Origin: Epinephelus fuscoguttatus
Lineage: Eukaryota > Chordata > Actinopteri > Perciformes > Serranidae
Reading direction: 5' to 3'
DNA length: 64,000 nt
Assembly: GCF_011397635.1 (NCBI RefSeq)
Contig: NC_064772.1
Span: 11,795,035-11,859,034 of the forward strand
Shown: positions 12,501 to 24,700 of the stretch, piece by piece
Numbering within the stretch: position 1 is the first letter of the stretch
Layout of the letters: every line of letters begins with the position of its first letter
Made by a program: the position numbers and the translations under genes
The notes under the pieces: model-generated
Databases searched by the model: none
What the model was told of the DNA's origin: nothing
Seen by the model: only the letters and a program-made list of their open reading frames with translations

Positions 12501-15500
12501 TTTTATATAATCAATATGTTGTCTCCATGTTAATTTATCATCTATCACTACCCTGAGGAACTTAGTCTCACATTATTATATTTAATAAAATGTTTCTTGA
12601 TGATCTGCCACATCTTTTCTGGCAATTATTAACTTATCTTATCCATCACATGTGCACACTAGCTTTTATTTTATATGTGTATGATGACATAGAAGTGATG
12701 CTGTAATACATGACCAAGGCTGCCTTTCCTGTGGTGTATTTCCCACATTAGCCAGCAGATGGTGCTGGAAGAGACAAAAAGCAGCTGTTTCTTTTTCTCC
12801 GTCTCCTCTGACCTGCCCTAAATTAAGGTCCCACATCCAAATAGGTTATGTAGATTACCATTCTGAATAGTTCCTCCTTTTCAGATCATGCTAATAAAGT
12901 ATCATCTTCTTTGACTGAAAGCTGTTTTTAATGTGCTCACTTTCCGTTTTTCTTACAGTGAAATCATTTGAGCCAAGTACTTCAGCCTCCGTACTTGACA
13001 CTGACACTGTAAGTTGTGATTTTCTAATTGATAATTTTGATGTAAATGTTGATGTTAAGCACAGCACATATTTAAGATTTTAAAGGGGACCTATTATGTT
13101 CCTTTTTAGGTTCATACTTGTACTTTTGGTTTCTATTAGAACATGTTTACATTATTTAATATTTAGAAAAACACTTTATTTTCCTCATACTGTCTGTACT
13201 GGAACACCTATATTCACCCTCTGTCTGAAATGCTGTGTTTTAGCACTCATCTCCTTTAGCACTCCTCCCAAAAAAAAGCCCAGTCTGCTCTGATTGGTCA
13301 GTGTTTTAGGTCCTCAGTAACTATGTGTCTCTGCACTGTCATTGCAGCCATGGAATGGCTGTAACAGAGACAAGCAGCACTTTCCACTGTGGAAAATCAA
13401 CAGTCAAAGCTTCTAAACACAACTGGACATGTTCCAGCAAGAATATGATCTGAAACCAAGGAAAAATTTACAACATCAGCGGTCAAGATTCCATGTTTCC
13501 CTGATGTTAGCATGTAGCTACTACATGTAGCAGTGTACTTGAATGACAGTAACAGAGTATAGTGGTACTTTCTACTGTGAAAAATCACCAATAAAAGTTT
13601 GCAAACCAAAATCTTAACAACCCAACATTTTCCCACAGGAATATGATCTTAAATCTAGGAGAAATTAACGGCACTTGCAACCAAAATTACACATTTCCCT
13701 GATTTTATCATGCAGCTACATGTGTGTTAACACTTATAGTAGCGTATCTGGTGCAGATTACCATATAAAGAAATCTGTCACAAGCTGACGTTATCTTGTA
13801 GCCAAAGTAGATAAATCAAAGTAGTCCAGAGTCTGAGGTTTTGCTCACAAGGATAACTTGTACACATGTTTACCTCATCATTTGAAACTTAGCCCATTTA
13901 ATCCGGACATCTTACATTGTAATATTATGTATATGACTAAATAAGGAAAATAAATAAGGAAAAGCACCATAGGTCCCCTTTAAATAACATATGTATCTGG
14001 ATGGTTGTACAGTAATGTCGAACATTATTTAACAATTTCTTACTCTTTGTTTAATTAGAGCAGTAATATGCAAGACGAACTATGAAAATTTACCCATCTC
14101 TTGAGCCAGTTTCCTGCAGCACAAGGTTACCAGTTACCATAACTGAGTCTCACTATGTTCCCCATTTGAAATTCTGGTGGGGAAAATCATAGGTTTTGTT
14201 TTTCACTTAATTTATGACAAACGATTGCTCATTGTCTCCATTTGCTAAGCCAGACATCCTCCCTCTGCCTGCAGTATGTTCGTATCTGCAATTGGAGTCT
14301 CCACACTGTGTGATACTCTGCTATATTCCAGTGAATGAATGACTGTATCAAACACTTCGAGTTTATTCTATGTTCGGTCCCTCCAGGTGACTCCAGGACA
14401 GAAAGGGGAGCGAGGTGATCCAGGTCCAGCAGGTCCCCCAGGACCACCTGGCCCTCCAGGACATGCCTCAGGAGGCGGGGAGGAAGGGCAGCCCGGACCC
14501 AGGGGTCCACCAGGACCACAGGGACCGTCAGGCCCACCTGGAGTTGCAGGGAAAGATGGAATGCCTGTGGGTTTATGTTTGTTTGCTTTATTTGCAATAT
14601 TTAAACTATTCTACGTCTACACTTTCTAATTACAGAACATTATAAGAATTATTCAGAGCACATTCTGTTGTTCAGGTCAGTCCAGCAGGTCAATTAATAC
14701 AACGCTGGATTGGTTTTCTATTTTTGTCTTTTCTCCAGGGAAGCAAAGGTGAAACTGGTGCCCCAGTAAGTAAAGTCTTTCCAGTCTTTTAGATTTATAG
14801 GTTCATTTTTTCAATGTCTCTGGGGGAAACTGATGCAGGAATGTACCCATTTTCAACATACAGGAGGTGCTCATTTAGAGAGCTACACTTTATATATGAG
14901 CTGATACTAACTGCTGATCCAGCCCATTACCTTTAGTGACCAGATTGGGGTCACAGATAAGGTTATGGTCCTGGCCTCATTTCTGATAGCACTGTCTGTA
15001 GGATTCTTACTTTCACTTCTTATAACTAGATACAAGATGACATCTGATATAGTGATAGCTCCTGTACCATTGAGCACTTCTGTAACTGTCTTTTTCCACA
15101 GGGAGCAACTGGGATTCCAGGATTCCCAGGACTACAGGGAGAGCCTGGTCCTAAGGGAGAAAAGGTAGGAATACCGCTCTTTAAACGGTAAGTTAGGTAT
15201 TTGTCAGCCTGGACCCTATTTTCCCATGTTTTTGTGTATGAATTACTAATAGGAACAACAGTTTTTGAAACTGGTCCAATATGGAGTGAGAGCTTTGCAG
15301 CTGGCAGTGGCGAAAAAGGATGCAATATAAGTGCTAGGGACATTTGTACATGGTCAGTCTATGTTCACTAAAAGTGCCTGTATTTGCCACTGACAGACTG
15401 AAATTGTTATTATAAATGTCTGACAGGATTATGGAAAGGATCCCTAGAGAGGTAGACCTTTTTTTCTAAATTGCCTCTGCTAAACGTTTTATTTTGTGTC

Positions 15501-18500
15501 TGTAGACATTGAACGGAGTGTGTTTTCTGATAACAAAATTTATTTAAATGGAGTCTGGTGGGTATGGCAGTAGCAATTTTGAAACTGTTTCTGGTTGGAC
15601 AAAAATGATCTTACTCTTTAACAAGACGGTCTACCTCTGTAAGGAACATTTATATGAATTGTTAGACAGTCTGATCCTGTCAGTGGCAAAAACAGTCACT
15701 TTATAGGAAGTAAATTGACTGTGTACAAATGCATAACGTGGTTACACTGAAGCCTGTTTCCCTGCTGCTGGTTGCAGCGCTCTCACTTAATACTGGACCA
15801 GTTTGAATAAAAAATGTTATTCCCACAAGTCACTGAGATACAAAAACATGGGAGAATAGGGTTCAGATTGAAAAACACTGAACTTACTAACTTTAATACC
15901 TTGATCCCTGGGTGTGAATATGATCAAAACATAAACACTCCCAGACATATTCATACGATGTAAACTTTCATGGACATAAATTAGTAATTAAGAACTAAAT
16001 GCACACATGCATAAATATCCCACTGCTGTCTCCTTCAGGGCGATCCTGGTGTTGGGCTTCCAGGTCCTCCAGGCCCTCCTGGACCTGCAGGTCAACCAAG
16101 GGCGTCGCCCATGTTCCTGGTAGGTTATAAAATAACCTTCTTTACCTTTACTTGGTCCCATTAAAATCTGGTGTGGTGTAGTTTATTAATGGTATTTAAT
16201 TCAGAAATTAACATTTAGGTTCAGCCCCAGGCTGAAGTACGGAAATATTGGAGATAAAAGACAGCTGAAATCCATCATGTTTTTATGCATTATTAATTTA
16301 TTATGTAGAGTTGGTTTCCATCTTTCCAGGCACAACACTAATGCTCAGCTGTCCTTGCTGCTGTTAAATTCAGTGGAACTTGCACATTGCAGCTGGTCCT
16401 TCAGCTTTTGGATAATCCTGTTGTTTTTCATTAATCATCAAACTCTGTTCAGTTGTTGTTGTTGTTTTTTTCTGAGGTTATAGTTTCAGGTATTCATTTT
16501 CTGCCCCAGTTTTGCTCTGCTGCATCTGTCCTTTGTGTTCACTGCTGTTTTATACTCCATTAATATTTATAAATGTGATTAAAAAGAATTATGGTCCAAA
16601 ATGAAATATCCATCATGTGAAAATGCGAAACAATTGATTCTTGACCCTGCTGATTGTTTCTTTTTAGGGCTGAAGCATTTATATTTCACAAGTATGTCAT
16701 TATGAATCTCCAGGAGCAACATGACGGGAATGTAATATGAGGCATCAAGAAATGAAACCCTTCAGTGATAGTGATTCCACCCAGTCTGAATTCAGTAACT
16801 GTGACTAGTGGTTTAAACTATCGACAAATCATATGTCATGTGTTCATTAGGAGGGGTCAGGATTTGAAGACTTTGACAGTGACGCAGAGATTATTAGGGT
16901 AAGTCAACTTTGTTTTCACTCTCTGTGACATTAGATCATATTTAGCATATTTAGGGGGTTTCTTTTGTGACACCCTGTTTGTTTCATCATCTCTAGCTCC
17001 AGGTTGACAGTTGCACTTTTTGTTTTGCCATCAGGGGCCTCCAGGGCCTCCTGGTCCCCCGGGACAGCCAGGGCCCCCAGGAACTTCATCTGAAGACATC
17101 TTTCCCGGACCACCTGGGATCCCTGGAAAAGATGGGAGGGATGGAGAGAGGGGTGAACCTGGACTGCCTGTGAGTTAGACATTTTTTCCTTCTTTGTTTT
17201 TTGACATTTTTCATGTGCTTTCTATCAATAGGAGCAAATACATACAAATATATAGTCCTTTGTGATGTCTGCTGTACCATACCTGCCAACAATCCCATTT
17301 TCTAGAGTTTCTCCCATAAATCAAGGCCATCTCCTTTTGGCCTCCCATTTTGATGTTTCTCCTAGGAAACCCCATTAATTTGCATTACCCTCAAACATTT
17401 TGCGAACAATCGGAAGAAATGGACCCATAAGTTTTGCATCTTTGTCTGATATGTCTTTCACCTGAGCCATATCGTTTATAAAACACAAACTGCACATCAG
17501 GATATGAAATTAACAAAATATTTTGGGGGCAATTTTGGCCCCCACGGTCTAAAAAATGGGGGCATTTTCAAAATGTTTGGGGGCCATCAAAAAAATTGTA
17601 ATTATGTTCTAACAATAAGCACATGAAAAGCAAAACCAACTAAGATAGTGTCTTCACTCTTCAGGAGAAACCACTATACATGAAACACATAACAGGTTAC
17701 ATAAAGTTATGGTTGCAAAATATCACTCAGATTTCCTATAATTCAACCAGTTGAAATGTGATGATTTAACCATTAATATACTGATAGCAGTACTAATGTT
17801 TCACCACATTACAGTTACTTGTAATGTCCTCTCCACACTCAGTAACTGTCTCTCTGAAATCAAAAACTGGATGCAAAGAAACTATCTTCAACTAAACAGT
17901 GACAAATCAGACATTATCATCATTGGTCCCACATCACACACCAGAACCACCCAAAACTTCAGCCTCACCTTCAACAACAGCACTCTGTCCTCATCCCCGC
18001 ACATCCAGAACCTTGGTATCATTTTTGACAGCCAACTTAAGTTTGACAACCATATTAACTACATCACCAGGACTGCCTTCTTTCACCTCAAAAACATTGC
18101 CCGTCTCCGCCCCTCACTCACCTACTCTGCTGCCGAAACCCTCATCCATGCTTTCATAACATCCAGACTAGATTACTGCAACAGCATGCTATACGGTTCA
18201 TCATCGAAAGTCCTCAATAAACTCCAACACATCCAGAACTCAGCTGCCCGCCTGCTCACCCACACCCGCTCCCGAGAGCACATCACCCCTGTCCTCCAAA
18301 AACTACACTGGCTCCCCATTTCACACAGCATACAATACAAAATCCTCCTACTCACCTACAAATCACTTAACAACCTGGACCCCACCTACCTCACAGACCT
18401 GCTCCACCACAACACCTACAAATATGTCTAATTTTCTGTTCTGTCCTATCCCATCATATTCTATCTCTCCCTGATCTTTTACATTGTTTCTGTATTCTAA

Positions 18501-21500
18501 TTGTTATTATTCTATATTGTTTTGTATTTTAAACTGTTATTATTTTTATGTAAGCGTCTTTGAGCACTTGTAAAAGCGCGTTATAAATAAAATTTATTAT
18601 TTATTATTACTTTTACTGTTAAAAAGGCCAAATTACTATAAATTCCTTAGATGCAATCCTGGAAGTAACTTAATTTAAAATTTAACATTCATTCTACCTT
18701 AATTTTTCATTAATTTGTCATTGTGTAGACACAGATCACCCAAGAAATGGTTCATTTATACTTATGGTACAGCAAAGCCCCCTCCCCTTCTCTGTCAGAT
18801 TACTCTCACGTAATCAGTGCAATCTCGTTGATTATGTCTGGAAAATGAGTTGTAGACGTAACGGTAAATTAATTTAATGAAAATAAAATTATACTTTAAT
18901 GTCAGATTATAATACCATTAAAAATATAAATACATATAGTTGTTTCAAAAATTTGGGGGCAATTTTGGCCCCCGGAACATGGCTTTTGGGGGCATTCTTG
19001 GATACATTGCAGGCCAAATGGCCCGTGGCCCTTGCTAATTTCTGACACTGCTGCACATACAATCCACACACTTCATAAAATTCAACCCATCTGTCACCAC
19101 AATCCGATTAAACAGGCATGTGCACAGCTGTTATCTGCACAAGCAGACAGGCCGGCTAATGTAACATAGCCGTTAGCTTGCCATGCGTTTTGCAAAACCT
19201 GTATGGCTGATTTTAATGTACGACACGATGGGATCAATGACATAACTTTACCATCCGTGCCACCAGTAAAAACTCCCATATCTTGAAACCCTACTGTAAA
19301 TGTTGGCAGGTATGACTGTACGGTTAACTATACTTCAAGAAAGCCATGTAGTTGCACAGATACATATAAGGCAAAATTTGCAAGAGAGCCATTTAGTTTC
19401 TCCAACAAGTCAGCAGTGATTTGAAAAGAGAGCTTGCTCTTGAAGTTCACTGACTGGTGTCAGAGCACTTCCATTGCTGACCTAACTTCTGTTTTCAGGT
19501 GATTGAGGAGTGGTTTAGTGGCTTTGGTTCTGGGTCTGGTTCTGGTTCAGGGTCTGGTCAGGTAGTAACGTTTGGTCCCATCAGATCCAAGGGACTGAAA
19601 AGACAGTATTTCCCCCAATTTCATTTGACAACCCATGTTCATTCACTGCTTTGCTGCCATTGCTTGCCATATTGATTAATGTGCAAACATATTAGGGGTG
19701 TGTGTGGTGTGAACAGAGAGTGAGACCTTCTTTGAAGTGTGTGCATGTATCGATTGAGGTATAAAGTCCATAAATAAGTGTCTGTGTTTTCATCGACTTT
19801 CAGTAAGGGCCCATTTTATATCTGTATGCGCCCACGTACCAAAAGTTCCAATAAGTCATGTCCTTGTCCAATTATCCTGGAGCTACAGTAACAGCACTTT
19901 GGCAGAAACTACTGTAAGAGCTTCAGAACATGGTGTGCACTACAGCTTCTGTTGGGGGAAATGTGTCTTTTGTCTTTAAAATGTCAGAAGCTTTTACTAA
20001 CTGTGTGAATGGACTACTCACAGGTTTACAACATTTACTGCAGCACTGCGATGCATAAAAGGTTGATTCATTCCGGTCCCTCAGAGCCCATTAGCTTTGT
20101 TTAATATGTTCTCATTTTTGCATTCACCTTTGTTCAAAAATATGAATGGTACCAAGAATTTAATAGCCAGTAGTGAATGTACAGAGTTAGTATATATTTT
20201 TATGCATTTAAAATGTGAAATGTAAATGCAGTGATGTCACTCTTGCAGGGAGTTGATGGAAAAGATGGGGATCCAGGACCTGCTGGGGAGAAAGGAGACA
20301 AGGTGAGGCTAATGAATGTGCATGTGCAACATAGCATGCATCATCACAATAAATTTATTACTCTGGACTGTTTTTTACAAACCACTGAGTTATGTCCTGC
20401 TGTGTGAATGTGCAGCACATGAGCCAGGAGCAGGCTCTTGTTTGTGTGACTTCCACCACGCTGCCTTTTGTACAGGCTCACTCTGATTTCCCTGGAGCAG
20501 GCCTCTTAGTGCTCTGTTAGCAAAAACAATTACACACAAACTAAATAACCACCTAACACAAAGAGCCAAGTTCTTAATGAGATGACCCCGTGGACTAATA
20601 AAGCTAAGGGGCTCGAGTGTAAACATGTCTGTGTTGCAATAGCTGCTCTGTCTTTGTGTGCAAAGCAGAAACTATAGTTGCTCTCAAGTCGTCACTGTAG
20701 TTTATGTGATTTGATGGAATATTATCTTTAACAGGGAGAACCTGGTGTGAACGGGCAGCCAGGAGTGAAGGTAAAGTCAATTTCATTGCATGTCATCCTT
20801 CATTAAACAGGGAGAATCGTCAGTGATATTAATAGTCATACTTAGATCTTACTGTACCTTTAAATTGTTATTGTACCCAAAGTGGCACTTGTAGTGTCAC
20901 TGTCTAATATCCACATACTTTTAGTTGCTTAGGTAGCCCCTCTGGGTTGTGTGCAAATCTGAATGACTTGGATGCCCTTGGATTTATATCGGAACACAGA
21001 TTTGATGTTGTCCAAGAAGCAGCGACCCATTTTATGAAAATAAAACCAAGATATTAACAGATGGTATTCTTTATCATTCCGTCTGTTCATCTATAATTTA
21101 TGGCAGTTACTTAGCATAGAAAAAGGTTCAAATAAAAATTCTGTAAAATCATTTAAATACATTTTAAAGGTTCAGTATGTGAGATTTTGGATGGATTTAG
21201 GGGGATATAGTGGTGAGAATTACAGATTGAAACCAGATGAAACTACTGGTTAGAATTCCTTAAGTGTTCATTGTTCGGGAGGTTTTTACCATGAGCTGAA
21301 TTATCTGCAGAGGTTTCTTTCACTTCAAAACACAAAACAAATGGACCCAATGATTTAAAAATCTAAAAAAGAAAAGAAGAAAAAATGGATTAAGCAGTTT
21401 TACCTTATAATTCAGTGTTTTTCTGACACTGCTTGTCGCAGATGGGCTCCTAACTATGGTGGCCAGAGAAACACAAAATGACCCAATGTAGAGCCAGTGT

Positions 21501-21678
21501 TTGGTTTGTCCAATCTGGGTGACGGTAGAAACATGGCGGTGAACATGATGATCTCCATAAATGAGGACCCGCTCCCCTTGTAGATAGTAATGGCTAATTC
21601 TAAGGTAATGAAAAAATTACGATTCTTATTTTCAGGTGATTATACACCAAAGAAAACATAGCTATTTGGGATCAGTAG

Positions 21679-21752
<74 letters not shown>

Positions 21753-21765
21753 GTGTGTGTGTATA

Positions 21766-21799
<34 letters not shown>

Positions 21800-24700
21800 G
21801 TATATATGTATATGTATAAAAACTAAATATTGTCAACAATAATAAAGTCCCAGTGTCCTCAAACTACTTCCTCCCCACTACTTCCTAAATAACAGCGTCC
21901 TAGCTAAAATTGGTTAAATTTGTTTCCATATCAAACTGCACAAATTATTAATCAAAAATAAACAAGTTTCAACCATAAAATGTGATCAGATTGTGTGCCT
22001 TGTCCACTTTCGTGTTGGGATCGGCAGCAGACTGAATTGGCAGAGATATCTGCCATTTTGTTTTTACTCGGATTAGTGTATTATGCTCTTACTATCACTA
22101 GGTGGCACAAAAAAGTGCCACAAATGAGGACAACAAGTCTTAGTTAAGTAGAATGAAGTATAAGGTCAACCCAAAATGTGTGGTCATCATATGAGGACAC
22201 AGGGTCTCAGGAGCATATTATATTTAATTTCTGCCAGTGTATCCCCCCCAGATCCTACACACTGGACCTTGAAAGCTCAAAACACCTCTTTAGGTCTGAA
22301 GGTTACGTGGCCTACATGTTTTATTTTACCTGATGTGAGAGAGGTTATTAGAGTGCTGGAAGCATCACAGTTGGAGTCATTTGTCTGTTTTATTCATGGA
22401 GCTCATAGTACACATGGAAATATTTTAGGCAAGAATGGAAATGTTTCCATTCCAAGAGATCCAGTGACATCTGTGTTTGTCTAATAGAAATAGGTTCGAA
22501 TGGCAGAGAAGATTTTTATCTTTCTGATGCCAAAACATGCATATTTGACATTTATAGAGATTCCATATTGCTCGTTAAAATTGGTTTGGATATCTGTTAT
22601 TATCAGCATGATGGTGTTTCTATGGACAAATCAATGGTCCTCCACCCAGTCAGAGGGGTACTGCAACACAGGGATTGTGAATCCAGGGTGCTGGATTACG
22701 AAACTATGCACACAGATTTACACATTCAGGGGTTTTTTTTTAACCATGTGACCCCAATGGAGCTCTCTTGTTACTATATTAATTTAACAGATTTTATGAT
22801 CATTTTGCAGGGAGATCAGGGCCCTCCAGGGTTTCCAGGCGTGCCAGGCTCAGAAGGTCCAGAAGGGCAGCCTGGTCCCAGGGGTCCTCCAGGGCCCCCA
22901 GGTCCCCCTGGAAGAGGCTTCACCATGGACTTTGAGGTACGGTCTGTTTCATTACTTTATGATCAGTATACTTAAATGATCTGTAAGCAACATTCAGAGC
23001 ATTAATACAGCAACGAACCATTATTTGCTCTGTAAAGATATGTGGTGGAGTAATGACGTCCTGAGAATGAAGTCACTCTACCTGTGTGTGTTATAATCCG
23101 AGCATCTCTGTGGTATCTGGAAGTGCATGTGTGTATCCCACTGGCTAGCTCATCAAGGCCACTTTGCACCCCACTCATAAGATGGTTACCGCTGATAACA
23201 GGACAGCGTTGTCATGGAAGCACAGCACCCACCCTTTGGTTTCCCCCTGGTTAACGCCATTAGGTCTGTCAGCACTGTTGCCATTGAGCTGTTTATGGTT
23301 TTGCTGCCAGCTGCTGGCTCAGCTACATCCATTTTGAGAACCATGAACAGACAATATGCTCTGAATTTTGCATAGAGCCCTTATAAAGTATATCTCAACC
23401 TGCCGCAATATGTTTGTTATCACAAGGAATAAGAAGATACTGCTGCAGTGCCTATTAAAAACATGTCTGTTCAGAACAGGCTGATTGCTTGGCTTTCCTA
23501 AGAGCTGTTCATCCAAACAGCTTCACATTCAAGACTGTACTTCCTTTGAGTCCCAAGCAAATACACCTGCTATGATGTGTTTTTATCTCCTAGCAATGTT
23601 TACGTGTCATTTTGCTGCAAAAGCTCACACATTTTATGGCCTAAATAATGTCTAGACCTGTCTGTTTTTGGGAACAAAAGCATTTGCTATGAAAAATACA
23701 TTGCTGATGCTTGAAATGTTTGAGTTTGCTTCAATGTAAGATCTCTGGTCTCTCTTAATTCATCACTTAATGAATGTACTGTAGCAAGCAACGAAGAGCG
23801 AGCTGTGCCTAGCATGCCATTTGATGGTTTTATAGTTAACAGGGGTCCCTATAATTCTGCCAGTACAAATGCGCTACTAATGAATACGTCCCGTAGATGT
23901 CAAGAGCTCAAACTACACACTGCACTTCTTTGGGTCCTCAGCAATTATCTGTTTTGGAGACAATATCTTATATGACACTCACAATTTGATGATTATTTTT
24001 GTGTAATGTTTTAGGATTTGGAAGGATCTGGGATAGAGGGTGGTTTTGGAGCTACGCTCTCCAGAGGCCCACAGGTACAGCTGCAGTACCTGTTTTTTGT
24101 GTCAGTCATCATACAGTTTTATTTTATCATATCATCAACTGCTAACCTCAGATAATCATTTGTCTTTGTTTAACAGGGTCCTCCAGGAATCCCTGGACTT
24201 GAAGGACCGAAGGTGAGATATCTGTGTATCTCTGATAGTTACAGTAAGGATTAAGATTTGTTTCAGTGTTAATATTAGGGTTGGGGTAAGGCATGCAGTG
24301 GTTGTGGTTAAAGCTAGGGTAGGCATACAGAGCAAAACTAAACTCTATAGGGGTATATAGAGAATTATAAAGTTTAGGTAAGTGATCATTCTGATTTTGT
24401 TTAGAAAATCATTTGATTGTTTTTCATTAATTTGTTTTTGCCTCTCTCAGGGTAAAGATGGTTTAGACGGCTCCCCTGGAAACCCAGGGCAAAAGGTGAG
24501 TCTGCTGTCAAGTTCAAGTTCTGTTACGCTTATGAGATGTAAGTCATTTCAGCACAAGCTGTTGGGACAAGCTTCTTATATGGCTTTAATGTTTAGGTCA
24601 TAGTTAACAGTTGTAAAGGCCACATGGTGACAAGTGATCTCAGCTTGTGGCAGCGACGTGCTCTGTAGAGCAGGGATGCTGGCCTCTGTCCAAGTTTATG

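Larger units (their letters stand above)
6380..13008 (+). other. col15a1: col15a1 end of laminin-G-like domain and acidic linker (4 exons)
   Basis: Exon 6380-6454 encodes [19 protein letters not shown] and then EEDDPY: the last strand of the N-terminal thrombospondin/laminin-G-like domain with its final Cys. Exon 8544-8636 encodes [20 protein letters not shown]..., and exon 11538-11667 is a Pro/Asp/Glu-rich linker with EETSGHEVE. Exon 12959-13008 completes an ATG codon across the junction and ends in SVLDTDT. Ser-Gly pairs within acidic residues are the usual context for glycosaminoglycan attachment, so this linker may carry chondroitin sulfate chains (inference). The human linker is, as I recall, much longer. 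Confidence 0.9.
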
